Shown piece after piece: positions 17,905 to 27,314 of a DNA stretch of 59,697 nt. The notes under the pieces are model-generated. The model searched no databases. It saw only the letters and a list, made by a program, of their open reading frames with translations, and had not been told where the DNA came from. Made by a program: the position numbers and the translations under genes. Numbering within the stretch: the first letter of the stretch is position 1; each line of letters opens with the position of its first letter. This DNA is from Dietzia aurantiaca (GTDB lineage Bacteria > Actinomycetota > Actinomycetes > Mycobacteriales > Mycobacteriaceae): positions 1 to 59,697 of the forward strand of contig NZ_JAIFXZ010000018.1 in the NCBI RefSeq assembly GCF_021033825.1, in the 5' to 3' direction.

Positions 17905-19192
17905 GGTTGGTCCACACCACGCGGCCGTCGACGACAGCCCCGACGGCCGCGTCGCAGGGCGAGCCGGTCGTCAACGACTGGTACAACTCCACGAGCAGGT
18001 CGACCACCGAGTCCCACAGGCGGTGCAGCGGCTCGTCGCCGCCGTACGCCCAGACCGAGCCGGCGTCGGAGCCGCCACCGTAGACGACCGCATAGCCGAA
18101 GCCACGACGCTCGGCGATAGGCCACAGACGAGAAGCCCAGCGAACATCGGAGCCCGGCCGGGATCCGAGCCCGCCCTCGGACATCGCGCTCTCGAATCGG
18201 ACGGACTGCGCATCGAAGCCCAGGCCGGCCGAGAGCGGTTCGGCGAACGGGAACAGCCCTTCCAGCGAGTCCAGACCAGTCCGACGTAGATGCCACAGCA
18301 GGGTTCGGATGCCCGCCTGGTCGTCCACCCCGCAGCTGTCGAGCAGCGCCCCCGACTCATCGGATGAGGAGCGCGGGTCATCGGACCACGCACCGGTCGG
18401 TGGCCGCACCCCGGCCATCATGGCGATCGCGTCGCACAGCTCGCCGATTTGCTCGTTCAGCACCGCGGACGCATCCTCGCGCGCCGACATCGAGCGCCGG
18501 GCCGGGCGGGCCGAGCCCGCAGCCGAGTCCGCGTCACCGCCCGAGGCTGCGGCTGGGGCTGGGGCTGCGCCCGCGGCTCGCGCCGGAACGACCGGCGGCC
18601 CCGGGGTGCCCGCCACAGCCCGGGGCGCGGGCTCCGGCGGGGCCGAGAGAAGTGGCGGCGCCTCGATCTTCGACTTCTCCATCGCGGAGCTGATGCCGGC
18701 CAGGACCCCGTCGAAAGCCGCGCCGAAGTCCGTGCTCCAGTCGGAAGCGGGCGCGGCGTCCCACTGCGGTTCGGCGGCGTAGCGGGCGGAGTGATGGTCT
18801 TCGGAAGGAGACTCGGTGTAGGACGCCGCGGGTGCCGTGGGTTCAGGCGCCGGGGCGGGATCGGACCCAGAGGCGGGGATCGCGGGCAGCGCGCCCGTCA
18901 CGTCGGCCAGCAGCTCCATGCGTGCGCGACGTCCGTCGTCGAGGCGCCTGCGCTCGGAGCGTGTGAAGGACATGACCGGCAGGGTCAGCAGCAACGCCGC
19001 CTGGCGGCCGGTGAAGCCGAATCCGAGCTTGAGCGCGCGCCGTGCTTCGACCGGGGATTCCGCCTCCCGGATGGCCTCCATGACCGCGTCGAGGTCTTCG
19101 GCGGCCAACAGAATCGCCTCGGCCTCGTCACACGCGCGTTCGAGATCATCCCCGGGTCCGAACCATCCCCCATCTGCACTGATCGCACGCAT
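17897..19192 (-). CDS. Orphan protein with gyrase-A C-gate-like helical hairpin and disordered linker
   Basis: In this 431-residue protein, residues 16-75 (EAEAILLAAEDLDAVMEAIR, then ARRALKLGFGFTGRQAALLL, then SFTRSERRRLDDGR) follow the pattern of the GyrA/ParC C-gate region, where ALDEVIALIR...DIDEIQAQAILDM...LERQRI is typical. No catalytic Tyr domain and no GyrA beta-pinwheel is present. A long Ala/Pro/Ser-rich linker (about 95-245) leads to a folded C-terminal domain (ASAVLNEQIGELCDAIAMMA ... GRVVWTNLS) that I do not recognise. It may bind gyrase or DNA, but that is speculation. It overlaps the helicase gene by 8 bp at the convergent 3' ends. The ribosome site before ATG 19192 is weak. Confidence 0.6.
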   Translation of the reverse strand: MRAISADGGWFGPGDDLERACDEAEAILLAAEDLDAVMEAIREAESPVEARRALKLGFGFTGRQAALLLTLPVMSFTRSERRRLDDGRRARMELLADVTGALPAIPASGSDPAPAPEPTAPAASYTESPSEDHHSARYAAEPQWDAAPASDWSTDFGAAFDGVLAGISSAMEKSKIEAPPLLSAPPEPAPRAVAGTPGPPVVPARAAGAAPAPAAASGGDADSAAGSARPARRSMSAREDASAVLNEQIGELCDAIAMMAGVRPPTGAWSDDPRSSSDESGALLDSCGVDDQAGIRTLLWHLRRTGLDSLEGLFPFAEPLSAGLGFDAQSVRFESAMSEGGLGSRPGSDVRWASRLWPIAERRGFGYAVVYGGGSDAGSVWAYGGDEPLHRLWDSVVDLLVELYQSLTTGSPCDAAVGAVVDGRVVWTNLS

Positions 19193-19402
19193 TCACGGCC
19201 CCGTTCTCTCACACATCCGGCCCGACCGGCACCGGACGCCCGGAATCCTACGCGTAGTCGGCCCGGATCAGCCGTCCGTTCTCCGCCTCGACCACGGGGT
19301 CTGTGACCGAAATCTCCTGACTACATCGCCACGCTGACCTGCGGCGACGCCCACCGGTTGCAATCTTCAGGATTGTGGAAGGTTCGTCGCGACAGAACTA
19401 CG

Positions 19403-19408
19403 TAGGGT
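19403..19408 (+). promoter_or_regulatory. Candidate -10 box (TAGGGT) for a leaderless transcript
   Basis: TAGGGT ends 7 nt before ATG 19416, and no Shine-Dalgarno is visible between them. The spacing would place the transcription start at or very near the A of the start codon. No convincing -35 is seen. Confidence 0.4.
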
Positions 19409-19415
19409 CAAAAGT

Positions 19416-19808
19416 ATGAGTAACCGTCTGGCACTGCAGGCGTGGGAGGGCCCGCAGCCTGACACCGAGCACGCCGAGCACGCCGACCGGGAGCATCCCG
19501 CGCCGACCCGGTCCGCCGCGCACAGCAGCGCGGGGGGCACTGACGCGGCGCTCCTGCCGGCCCCGCTGCACGCCCTGGGCGCCGCCGCACTCGGCAGTCT
19601 GGCCGGGCTCGGTGCCGTCTACCTGGTGGCGTCGCGGCTGGCTGGCACGTTGGCGGCCGTGGTGGCTGTCGTCCTGATCTTCGCCGTGACCATGGCCGGG
19701 CCGTGGGTCCACGCCCGCGCGGGCACCGAACTCGGCCGCGTGATCGCCGTGGCCCTGCAGGCGGTGGCGTTCGGCGGCGCGATCGGCGGCCTGGCCATCA
19801 TGACCTGA
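19416..19808 (+). CDS. Small membrane protein of unknown function
   Basis: The 130-residue protein has a hydrophilic, His/Glu-rich N-terminus (EHAEHADREHP) and three hydrophobic stretches between about 48 and 130: ALGAAALGSLAGLGAVYLVA, TLAAVVAVVLIFAVTMAG and VIAVALQAVAFGGAIGGLAI. I recognise no family. Translation probably starts on a leaderless mRNA (see the TAGGGT box). Its last 11 bp overlap the convergent phosphatase gene. Confidence 0.65.
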   Translation: MSNRLALQAWEGPQPDTEHAEHADREHPAPTRSAAHSSAGGTDAALLPAPLHALGAAALGSLAGLGAVYLVASRLAGTLAAVVAVVLIFAVTMAGPWVHARAGTELGRVIAVALQAVAFGGAIGGLAIMT

Positions 19809-20655
19809 GGCGCGCCCCCAGGGCGTCCACCGCCTCGCCGTCCATCCCGGCGCCCTCTACGAGGTACCGGCGGATGTCACCGAACTCCTTCGCGAGCGCC
19901 TCGAGTGAGCGCCGGATGTTGGCCTCCTCGACCCCCATCAGCACCTCGATCGCGTCGGCCTGGTGGGGCATCTTGACCCGCACGTACTGCATGATCGCGG
20001 CGGTGAGCTCGGCGGTGTTGTTCTGCGTCAGCAGGTAGTCGGCCACCACATCTTCCTCGGAGACCCCGGCGAGGAGCTGCAGGATCGCGGAGGTCCAGCC
20101 CGTCCGGTCCTTGCCGGCGGTGCAGTGCACGATCGACGTGCCCGTGGACGCGGCCACGGCGCTGATCGCGCGCCCGAACGCGGCGCGCTCGTCGTCGCCG
20201 ACGACGAACCGCTCGTAGGTGCGGGCCATCTCGCTGCGGGCCTCCTCGACGGTGACGATCCCGGAGTTCATGAGCGTCGCCGCGGTGGAGTTGCCCTGCA
20301 GGATGTCGATCTGCACGTTCCGCGCGCCCGGGACCGGAACGTCCGGCTGCTGGGCCACCTCGCCCTCGGTCCGCAGGTCCACGATGGTGGTCACGTCGAG
20401 GCTCTCGAGGATGTCCACGTCGCCGTCCGTGGCCGAGATCGCGGCCGAGCGGAACACGATCCCGCGTGCCATGGCCCCCGGCGATCCGGCCCCGGAGGGC
20501 GCGACCGGGTAGCCGGGCCCGGCCACGTCGCGGAAGTTGTGGATGCCGGACAACGTGACCACGCCGTCAGTGCCCTCGATCCGGCTGCGGACCGCCGTGT
20601 CGTCGTCGCCACCCCCGACGTCCATCCCGATGCTTCCGTCCTGCTTCGCGACCAT
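19798..20655 (-). CDS. PtpB-like tyrosine (dual-specificity/phosphoinositide) phosphatase
   Basis: The 285-residue protein has the Cys-based phosphatase loop HCTAGKDRTGW with Cys178 and Arg184, the N-terminal HNFRDVAG typical of the Y_phosphatase3/PtpB family, and IVDLRTEGE (general-acid strand) near 92-100. M. tuberculosis PtpB, the best-known member, is secreted and acts on phosphoproteins and phosphoinositides. This protein shows no signal peptide, and its substrate is unknown. ATG 20655 is selected because GGGGGAAGG lies about 9 nt upstream; a longer frame begins at 20700. It overlaps the convergent membrane-protein gene. Confidence 0.9.
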   Translation of the reverse strand: MVAKQDGSIGMDVGGGDDDTAVRSRIEGTDGVVTLSGIHNFRDVAGPGYPVAPSGAGSPGAMARGIVFRSAAISATDGDVDILESLDVTTIVDLRTEGEVAQQPDVPVPGARNVQIDILQGNSTAATLMNSGIVTVEEARSEMARTYERFVVGDDERAAFGRAISAVAASTGTSIVHCTAGKDRTGWTSAILQLLAGVSEEDVVADYLLTQNNTAELTAAIMQYVRVKMPHQADAIEVLMGVEEANIRRSLEALAKEFGDIRRYLVEGAGMDGEAVDALGARLRS

Positions 20656-20863
20656 GTCTCGACCTTCCCCCTCCGGGCCGCGCCCGAACGGGCGCGTCAC
20701 GTTGTTCTTACCGGATCACGAAGCCGCCCGGCGGCGACTTGGTGCCGGAGGTGGATCATCCACGTCGATCGGCGGGCCGGCACCCCGAGCCGAGGCCGCA
20801 CCAGGCACCTTGACGGGTGTCAGCAATACGGGGGATCCGTCGCCCCGCGGGCCCGCCATGGCC

Positions 20864-20869
20864 TACTGT
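20864..20869 (+). promoter_or_regulatory. Candidate -10 box (TACTGT) for leaderless acyl-CoA ligase mRNA
   Basis: TACTGT lies 8 nt before ATG 20878, where no ribosome-binding site is seen. This fits a leaderless start. No -35 is recognised. Confidence 0.4.
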
Positions 20870-20877
20870 CGCGGTCC

Positions 20878-22605
20878 ATGAGCCCCGCCGCTGTCACACC
20901 CGGACGCTTCAACCCCGGACACGCCATGCCGCACGCGACGTTCGGCGACATCCTGCTCGAGCGCGCGACCGACGACCACCCGGGCCTGCGATTCGAAGAC
21001 TCGTCCTGGTCGTGGCGCGAGTTCGTGGCCGAGGCCGCCGTACGCGCGGAGATCCTGCGCGCCCTGTCGCGGAAGCACGCCGGCTCCTACGCCGACCGGC
21101 CCGAGCGTTACCGCCGGCTGCATCTCGGCGTCCTGCTGGAGAACGTGCCCGAGTACCTGTTCCTGGTGTGCGGCGCCGCGATGGCGGGCGTGACGATCAT
21201 CGGCATCAACCCCACGCGCCGCGGCGCGGAACTCGCCTCGGACATCCGGGGCGTCGACTGCGACGTGATAATCACCGACGACGACGGCGCCGCGCTGCTC
21301 ACCGGCCTGGACACCGGTGGCGCCGGGAGTGTGGGAGTGGATTCCGCGCGGTGGCGGGAGCTGCTCGCCGCGCACGCCGGGGCCGAGCCGCGCCTGGACG
21401 AGGCCGCGCGCGACCCGCACACGCTGCTGGCCCTGCTGTTCACCTCGGGCTCGACGGGCGCGCCCAAGGCCGTGATGTGCTCGACCGGGCGGCTGGCCAT
21501 GCTCGGCACGGTCAACTACCGGGGGCTGGTCCGCAGCGACGTCACCTACAACGCGATGCCGCTGTTCCACGGCAACGCCCTCATGGCCGCGTTCGCGCCG
21601 TCGGCCTACGTCGGCTGCACGTTCACGATGCGCCGCACGTTCTCGGCCTCGGGATTCCTTCCGGACGTGCTGCGCTTCGGCGCCACCTACGTCAACTACG
21701 TCGGCCGTTCCCTGTCGTATGTGCTGGCCCAGCCCGAGCGGCCGGAGGAGGCGCAGACGGCGCTGCGGATCGTGTTCGGCACCGAGGCCTCCGTGCACGA
21801 CCGGGCCGAGTTCGCCCGCCGGTTCGGCGTGACTCCCGGCGAGTCCTACGGCAGCAGCGAGGGCGGCGTGGTGATCTCCCGGACACCCGGCACCCCGCCG
21901 GGAGCGCTCGGGGTCGCGGGTGCGCACATGGACGTCGCGATCCTCGACTCCCACGGTCGCGAGTGCCCGCCCGCGCGGTTCGACGCCGACGGCGGGCTCG
22001 CCAACGCGGCCGAGGCGATCGGCGAGATCTGCAACCTCAGCGGTGCAGCCCTGTTCGAGGGCTACTACCGCAACCCGGAGGCCACCGCCGAGCGCAATAT
22101 CGGCGACGTTTTCCACTCCGGCGACCTGGGCTACAAGGACCCGGACGGCTACTTCTACTTCGCGGGCCGCTCCGGCGACAAGATCCGCGTGGACAGCGAG
22201 AACTTCTCCGCCGGCCCGATCGAGCGGATCCTCGACCGCTTCCCCGGCGTGCTCGTGGTGGCCGTGTACCCCGTGCCCGACCCCCGCACGGGAGACCAGG
22301 TGATGGCCGCGATCCAGCTCGAACCCGGTGCCCGCTTCGACCCCGCCGCGTTCACCGTCTTCTGCCGAACCCAGCCCGACATGGGCACCAAGTGGGCGCC
22401 CCGCTTCGTGCGGATCCTCGGCGCGATGCCGGTCACCGCCACCCGCAAGATCTCCAAGCCGAGCCTGCGTCGCGAATCCTGGACCGAGCCGGGCGAGGTC
22501 TACCTGCGGGATCCTTCCGGTGGGTACCGCCTGCTGACCGACGCCGACCGCGCCGAGCTGCTCGCCCAGTACGAGACCCACGGCCGCCGACCCGCCGGCG
22601 TGTGA
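20878..22605 (+). CDS. Fatty-acyl-CoA ligase (FadD17-like, AMP-binding)
   Basis: The 575-residue adenylate-forming enzyme would activate a fatty acid to acyl-CoA through an acyl-AMP. Motifs seen are the P-loop-like LLFTSGSTGAPKAVM (A3), SYGSSEGG (A5), HSGDLGYKDPDGYFYFAGRS (A7/A8 hinge) and the C-terminal lysine in TRKISKPSL. The segment NVPEYLFLVCGAAMAGVTII with GINPTRRG resembles the mycobacterial FadD17 branch. ATG 20878 starts a conserved N-terminus (TFGDILLERATDD); a much longer upstream frame is non-coding. A secreted beta-propeller gene follows 25 bp downstream, possibly in the same transcript. Confidence 0.9.
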   Translation: MSPAAVTPGRFNPGHAMPHATFGDILLERATDDHPGLRFEDSSWSWREFVAEAAVRAEILRALSRKHAGSYADRPERYRRLHLGVLLENVPEYLFLVCGAAMAGVTIIGINPTRRGAELASDIRGVDCDVIITDDDGAALLTGLDTGGAGSVGVDSARWRELLAAHAGAEPRLDEAARDPHTLLALLFTSGSTGAPKAVMCSTGRLAMLGTVNYRGLVRSDVTYNAMPLFHGNALMAAFAPSAYVGCTFTMRRTFSASGFLPDVLRFGATYVNYVGRSLSYVLAQPERPEEAQTALRIVFGTEASVHDRAEFARRFGVTPGESYGSSEGGVVISRTPGTPPGALGVAGAHMDVAILDSHGRECPPARFDADGGLANAAEAIGEICNLSGAALFEGYYRNPEATAERNIGDVFHSGDLGYKDPDGYFYFAGRSGDKIRVDSENFSAGPIERILDRFPGVLVVAVYPVPDPRTGDQVMAAIQLEPGARFDPAAFTVFCRTQPDMGTKWAPRFVRILGAMPVTATRKISKPSLRRESWTEPGEVYLRDPSGGYRLLTDADRAELLAQYETHGRRPAGV

Positions 22606-22630
22606 GTGAGCGGGGTGTGAAGATAGGACC

Positions 22631-23728
22631 ATGCAGCCTCTCCGCCAGGTGATCGCGGCCCTCGGTGTCGCCGTCGTCGTCCCCACCATCGCTCTGACCG
22701 CCACCCACGGCGCCGCGTCCGCCGATCCGCTCGGCTCGGCGGTGGTCGGCGCGGCCACCTCGCTGGGGGCCGTCGGCGCACCCGTGTCGGGGTCGGTGGA
22801 GGCGGTGCCGTCGGGCTCCCACGCGGGCTCGGTCGCCGCGCTCGACGCCGGGTCGGACGCGGCGTTCGACCTGGGGACGTCCTCGGACTCCGCCGGGGCC
22901 CCGATCGGCGCGTGTGAGGGCCCCACGCCGCGCGTGATGACGTTCGGCGCCACCCCACCGCCGGTGCTGGGCTGGACCGAGAACATGGCGTTCGACGCCC
23001 GGGGACGCCTGTGGGTGTCGAAGACGTTCCTGGACCGCGTCGACGCGTACGACGACGACGGCGAGGTGGTCGCCAGCGTCCCCGTGCGCGCGCCCGGGGG
23101 AATCGCCCCGGGCCCCGACGGGCGCATGCACGTCGCGGCCGGGACCGGCTATCTCGCCGACCGCTCCGATCTCGTCACCTTCGACCCCGGGGCGGAGCGG
23201 CCGGAGGCGCGCATCGAGGCCCGGCTGGAGAACCGGAAGAACGGGCTGGCCGTGGATTCAGACGGCAACCGCTACCTCACGAGCCTTGAGGACACCGGGC
23301 TGACCAGGGTCGGTCCGGACGGCGAAGTGGACCACGACTGGTCGCGGGCCGCCACGCTCGGGGTGTCCAACGGGATCGCGATCGAGGGCGACACCGCGTA
23401 TGTCACGCAGTCCACCGACCGGACCGTGGTGCACGCCGTCCCGCTGGACCGGCCGGGCGAGTGGACCACCACCGAGCTGACCGCGCCGCCCACCACTCCG
23501 CGGGGGCTCGACGATCTCGACATCACCGCCGAGGCACTGTTCGTGACCTCGTGGTCCTCCGGCGAGGTGTACCGGATCGACCGGGCCAGCGGCGAGGCGT
23601 GCGTGCTGGTCGGCGGGATCCCGCGGGCGACGAGCGTGCTGGTGGCCGACGGGTTCGGCGACTTCGGGCCGGGCGACCTGCTGGTCTCCTCACTGCACGG
23701 GCCGATCCGGCACGTTGCGCTGGGCTGA
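22631..23728 (+). CDS. Secreted SMP-30/gluconolactonase-like beta-propeller protein
   Basis: The 365-residue protein has a signal peptide ([25 protein letters not shown]), then a low-complexity Ala/Ser/Gly segment to about residue 95, then a six-bladed-propeller pattern. Repeated blade motifs are [36 protein letters not shown] and [12 protein letters not shown]. Secreted NHL/SMP-30-like proteins of this shape are common in actinobacteria; some are lactonases, but I cannot identify active-site residues with confidence. It follows the acyl-CoA ligase after 25 bp. The start codon is preceded by AAGATAGGACC, which is only a weak ribosome site. Confidence 0.8.
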   Translation: MQPLRQVIAALGVAVVVPTIALTATHGAASADPLGSAVVGAATSLGAVGAPVSGSVEAVPSGSHAGSVAALDAGSDAAFDLGTSSDSAGAPIGACEGPTPRVMTFGATPPPVLGWTENMAFDARGRLWVSKTFLDRVDAYDDDGEVVASVPVRAPGGIAPGPDGRMHVAAGTGYLADRSDLVTFDPGAERPEARIEARLENRKNGLAVDSDGNRYLTSLEDTGLTRVGPDGEVDHDWSRAATLGVSNGIAIEGDTAYVTQSTDRTVVHAVPLDRPGEWTTTELTAPPTTPRGLDDLDITAEALFVTSWSSGEVYRIDRASGEACVLVGGIPRATSVLVADGFGDFGPGDLLVSSLHGPIRHVALG

Positions 23729-23759
23729 GTCAGAGGGCGCGGTCAGGGCTGGGAGCGGC

Positions 23760-24200
23760 TCAGCGCAGCACCTTGAGCTGGAACGGGTAGTTCATCGTCT
23801 CGCCCTTGGTCGCACGGAGAGTGCCGATCACGTGGCCGATTATCTGGCCGAGGAAGGACACCGCGAGCAGGATCAGGCCGATCGGGATGCCGATGACCGT
23901 GATGATGAAGATCCAGCCGACGATGCTCATCAGCCACAGGCCGAGGTTGAAGTTGAACGAGCCCGCGGCGGCCTGGCGGACGAACGGGCTGCGGTCCTTG
24001 TAGATCAGCCACATCACGAGCGGGCCGACGAAGGACAGCCACCCGGCCGAGATCACCATGGCGATGAGGCTGGAGGCGTGTGCGAGGGCCGCGGCGGTGC
24101 GGTGTTCGGAGTCGACCGGGACGGGCTGGCCCGGCTGGTGGCCGTAGGGGCCGCCGGGGGTGGGCTCGCCGTACTGCTGAAATCCGGGCTGCTGCGTCAT
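23760..24200 (-). CDS. DUF4870 (Tic20-like) membrane protein
   Basis: The 146-residue protein has a Gln/Gly/Pro-rich cytoplasmic N-terminus, then [21 protein letters not shown] and [20 protein letters not shown]. This KD-pattern signature between membrane spans is the DUF4870 family. Three to four transmembrane segments are predicted. The function of the family is not established. ATG 24200 has ACTGGAG upstream. It is divergent from the PEP carboxylase gene, with about 90 bp between the starts. Confidence 0.88.
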   Translation of the reverse strand: MTQQPGFQQYGEPTPGGPYGHQPGQPVPVDSEHRTAAALAHASSLIAMVISAGWLSFVGPLVMWLIYKDRSPFVRQAAAGSFNFNLGLWLMSIVGWIFIITVIGIPIGLILLAVSFLGQIIGHVIGTLRATKGETMNYPFQLKVLR

Positions 24201-24278
24201 GTCTCCAGTGTCCTCGCCGGGCGGTGGGCCCGCATCAGGGATGACCCGGGGATTCACGCGGATGTCATACCCCGCGCC

Positions 24279-24284
24279 TACCCT
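24279..24284 (+). promoter_or_regulatory. Candidate -10 box (TACCCT) for leaderless ppc mRNA
   Basis: TACCCT ends 6 nt before ATG 24291, and no Shine-Dalgarno fits. The spacing puts the transcription start at the start codon. Confidence 0.4.
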
Positions 24285-24290
24285 GGCGCC

Positions 24291-27203
24291 ATGGCCGACC
24301 ACAGCGAGCCCACCCAGTCCGAGTCCGTTCTGCCCCCGGCCGTCACGACCGACGGGCCCGACCCGCTCGAGGGGGCCGTCGCCCCGTTGCGGGACGACGT
24401 GCGGTTCCTCGGCGCACTGCTGGGCGACACCGTTCGCGAGCAGGAGGGCCGCGAGGTCTTCGACCTGGTGGAGACCGCCCGTCGCACCGCGTTCGCCGTC
24501 CGCCGCTCGCAGGCCGACCGCGACGAGGTGTCCGCCCTGTTCACCGACGTGCCCACCGATCGGGTGATCCCGGTGATCCGGGCGTTCTCGCTGTTCGCAC
24601 TCCTGGCCAACGTGGCCGAGGACCTGCACCAGGAGCGCCGCCGCCGGATCCACACCGCCGCCGGTGAGCCCCCGCCGGACGGCGATCTCGACGCGACCTG
24701 GGCCCGCCTGGCGGACGCCGATCCCGATCCCGAGCGGCTGGCCGCCGTCTGCGCCACCGCCCGCGTCGCGCCCGTGCTCACCGCCCACCCCACCGAGACG
24801 CGCCGCCGGACGGTCTTCCAGGTCACCCGGCGGATACTCGATCTCATGCGCCGCCGCGACGCCCTGCGCACCGGTCCCGCCGACCGGGTGTCGGAGGCGG
24901 AGATCGAGGCGATCGAACTCGACATCCGCCGCCAGGTGCTCACCCTGTGGCAGACGGCCATCATCCGCAGCGAACGGCCCCGCATCGAGGACGAGGTCCT
25001 GGGCGGACTGCAGTACCACGAGGCCACGCTCATGGACGTGATCCCGCCGCTCAACGCGGAGATCGCCGAACGGCTGGGCTGCGGCGACCGGCCCATGGTG
25101 CGCCCCGGCTCGTGGATCGGCGGGGACCGCGACGGCAACCCGTACGTCACCGGGGACGTGGTGCGCTTCGCCACCGGCCAGGCCGCCGCGCTGCTGCACC
25201 GGCACTACGCCGACCAGCTGAGACTGCTCGAGCAGGAACTGTCCCTCTCGCGGCGCCTGGTGGAGGTGCCCGCCGAGCTGCGAGACCTCGCGGACTCCCT
25301 CGCGGAGGCCGACGAGCCGGGAGCCGGGGCGCGCGAGGACGTCCCGTTCCGCCGCGCCGTGCGGGTGGTCCGGCGTCGGCTCGCGGCGCGGGAGAGGTCG
25401 TTGTCGTCGTCGGGATCATCGCCCGGGGCGGTGGGTGCGGCCGGTGGCGGCGACGACGAGGCCTCCACCCCGGGCCCGTACTCCTCCCCCGCGCAGATGC
25501 TGGCGGACCTCGACGTGATCGACGCCGCGCTCGGTGAGGTCGGCGGCGACCTGCTGCGGACGCCGCGCCTGCGTGACCTGCGGTGGGCGCTGCGCACGTT
25601 CGGGTTCCACCTGCAGGCGCTGGACATGCGGCAGAACTCGGAGTCGCACGAGGAACTGCTCGGCGAGCTGTTCGCGCTGGCCGGCGTGACCGAGGACTAC
25701 GCGGCGCTCGACGAGGACGCGCGCGTGGAGCTGCTGCTGACCGAGCTGTCGCACGACCGGCCGCTGCTCGGGCCGCGCGCGGAGCTGTCCGAGACGGCGG
25801 CGCGCGAGCTGGGCGTCATGCGGGCGGCGGCCGCGGCCGTGGACCTGCTCGGACCCGAGGTGGTGCCGCACTACATCGTGTCGATGTGCGGGTCCGTGTC
25901 GGACCTGCTCGAGCCCGCGATCCTGCTGCGCGAGGTGGGACTGTTCTCGGGCGATCCGGCCGAGCCGCGGTCGGACGTGCGGCTCATCCCTCTGCTCGAG
26001 ACCATCGACGACCTGGCGGCCGGGCCCGGAATCCTCGACGCGGCGCTGGCGATCCCGCAGTTCCGGGCTCTCGTGCGCGGGCAGGGCGACGTGCTCGAGG
26101 TGATGCTCGGCTACTCGGACTCCAACAAGGACGGCGGCTACCTGGCCGCGAACTGGGCGCTGTATGAGGCCGAACGCGATCTCGCCGAGATCGCGGACCG
26201 CGCCGGCGTGCACCTGCGCTACTTCCACGGCCGCGGCGGCGCTGTGGGCCGGGGCGGTGGCAACTCCTACGACGCGATCCTCGCCCAGCCGCCCGGCGCG
26301 GTGCAGGGGGCGCTGCGGATCACCGAGCAGGGCGAGGTCATCTCTGCCAAGTACTCCGAGCCGCAGCGCGCGCGCCGGAACCTGGAAGCGCTGGTCGCGG
26401 CCACGCTCGAGGCCTCGCTGCTGGACGTCGAAGGGCTCGGCGAGGACGCCGGCGAGGCCTATGGGGTGATGGGTGAGCTCGCGCGGCTCGGGCGCGAGGC
26501 GTACGCGTCGCTGGTTCACTCCGACCCCGGGTTCATCGAGTACTTCACCACCTCGACTCCGGTCAGCGAGATCGGGGAGCTCAACATCGGGTCCCGGCCC
26601 ACGTCCCGGAAGCAGACCGCCGGGGTCGAGGACCTGCGGGCGATTCCGTGGGTGCTGTCGTGGTCGCAGTCGCGGGTGATGCTGCCCGGTTGGTTCGGGG
26701 TGGGCACGGCGCTGCGCCGCTGGGTCGACGGCGACGGCTCGGCGGGTAGCGCGGTCGGCGCCTCTGCCGGCTCCTTTGCCGACTCCTCACCCGAGGAGCG
26801 GCTCGCCACGCTGCGGCGGCTCTACGCCGACTGGCCGTTCCTGCGCACCACGCTGTCGAACATGGCGCAGGTGATGGCCAAGGCCGACATGGATCTCGCG
26901 GGCCGCTACGCCTCGCTGGTTCCCGACGCCGAGGTGGGCCGGCGCATCCATGGCGTCATCTCCGAGGAGTTCGACCTGGCGCGCGAGATGCTGCTGTCGG
27001 TGACCGGCCACGAGACGCTGCTCGACGACAACCCGGCGCTCGCCCGGTCCGTCCGCAACCGCTTCCCGTACCTCGAGCCGCTCAACGTCCTGCAGGTCGA
27101 GTTGCTGCGCCGCTACCGCTCCGGGGACGAGGATCCGAAGGTCCGCACCGGCATCCAGCTCACCATGAACGGCCTGGCCACGGCGCTACGCAACTCCGGC
27201 TGA
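24291..27203 (+). CDS. ppc: Phosphoenolpyruvate carboxylase
   Basis: The 970-residue anaplerotic enzyme makes oxaloacetate from PEP and bicarbonate. Hallmarks are [12 protein letters not shown] (catalytic His), [32 protein letters not shown] and the glycine-rich [13 protein letters not shown]. The product matches the usual size, apart from two low-complexity inserts: a Ser/Gly/Asp-rich one at about 365-400 ([10 protein letters not shown] then [11 protein letters not shown]) and [17 protein letters not shown] near 820-835. ATG 24291 is preferred; the frame continues upstream but reads through the divergent DUF4870 gene. It is expected to be cytosolic and homotetrameric. Confidence 0.97.
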   Translation: MADHSEPTQSESVLPPAVTTDGPDPLEGAVAPLRDDVRFLGALLGDTVREQEGREVFDLVETARRTAFAVRRSQADRDEVSALFTDVPTDRVIPVIRAFSLFALLANVAEDLHQERRRRIHTAAGEPPPDGDLDATWARLADADPDPERLAAVCATARVAPVLTAHPTETRRRTVFQVTRRILDLMRRRDALRTGPADRVSEAEIEAIELDIRRQVLTLWQTAIIRSERPRIEDEVLGGLQYHEATLMDVIPPLNAEIAERLGCGDRPMVRPGSWIGGDRDGNPYVTGDVVRFATGQAAALLHRHYADQLRLLEQELSLSRRLVEVPAELRDLADSLAEADEPGAGAREDVPFRRAVRVVRRRLAARERSLSSSGSSPGAVGAAGGGDDEASTPGPYSSPAQMLADLDVIDAALGEVGGDLLRTPRLRDLRWALRTFGFHLQALDMRQNSESHEELLGELFALAGVTEDYAALDEDARVELLLTELSHDRPLLGPRAELSETAARELGVMRAAAAAVDLLGPEVVPHYIVSMCGSVSDLLEPAILLREVGLFSGDPAEPRSDVRLIPLLETIDDLAAGPGILDAALAIPQFRALVRGQGDVLEVMLGYSDSNKDGGYLAANWALYEAERDLAEIADRAGVHLRYFHGRGGAVGRGGGNSYDAILAQPPGAVQGALRITEQGEVISAKYSEPQRARRNLEALVAATLEASLLDVEGLGEDAGEAYGVMGELARLGREAYASLVHSDPGFIEYFTTSTPVSEIGELNIGSRPTSRKQTAGVEDLRAIPWVLSWSQSRVMLPGWFGVGTALRRWVDGDGSAGSAVGASAGSFADSSPEERLATLRRLYADWPFLRTTLSNMAQVMAKADMDLAGRYASLVPDAEVGRRIHGVISEEFDLAREMLLSVTGHETLLDDNPALARSVRNRFPYLEPLNVLQVELLRRYRSGDEDPKVRTGIQLTMNGLATALRNSG

Positions 27204-27221
27204 CCGGCCCCTTTCCTCCTC

Positions 27222-27271
27222 AAGAGTGTTCGGCACACGTTTTGCCAGAAGCACCTGCGCCGAACGCTCTT
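27222..27271. terminator. 13-bp inverted repeat between convergent ppc and MFS genes
   Basis: AAGAGTGTTCGGC (27222-27234) pairs with GCCGAACGCTCTT (27259-27271), with one G-T wobble and a 24-nt loop. The position between two convergent genes fits a bidirectional terminator. The long loop is unusual, so a protein-binding site remains possible. Confidence 0.5.
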
Positions 27272-27314
27272 ATCAATGAGGTGGCGAGGCGGCGGGGTGC
27301 ACCGGGACCGGCGG

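Noticed and set aside
20863-23127. 754-residue minus-strand frame opposite the acyl-CoA ligase
   Set aside because: Its composition reflects antisense of a strongly GC3-biased gene; the plus-strand gene has full motifs.
23715-24290. Upstream extension of PEP carboxylase
   Set aside because: The extension overlaps the divergent DUF4870 gene and has no similarity to PEP carboxylase N-termini.
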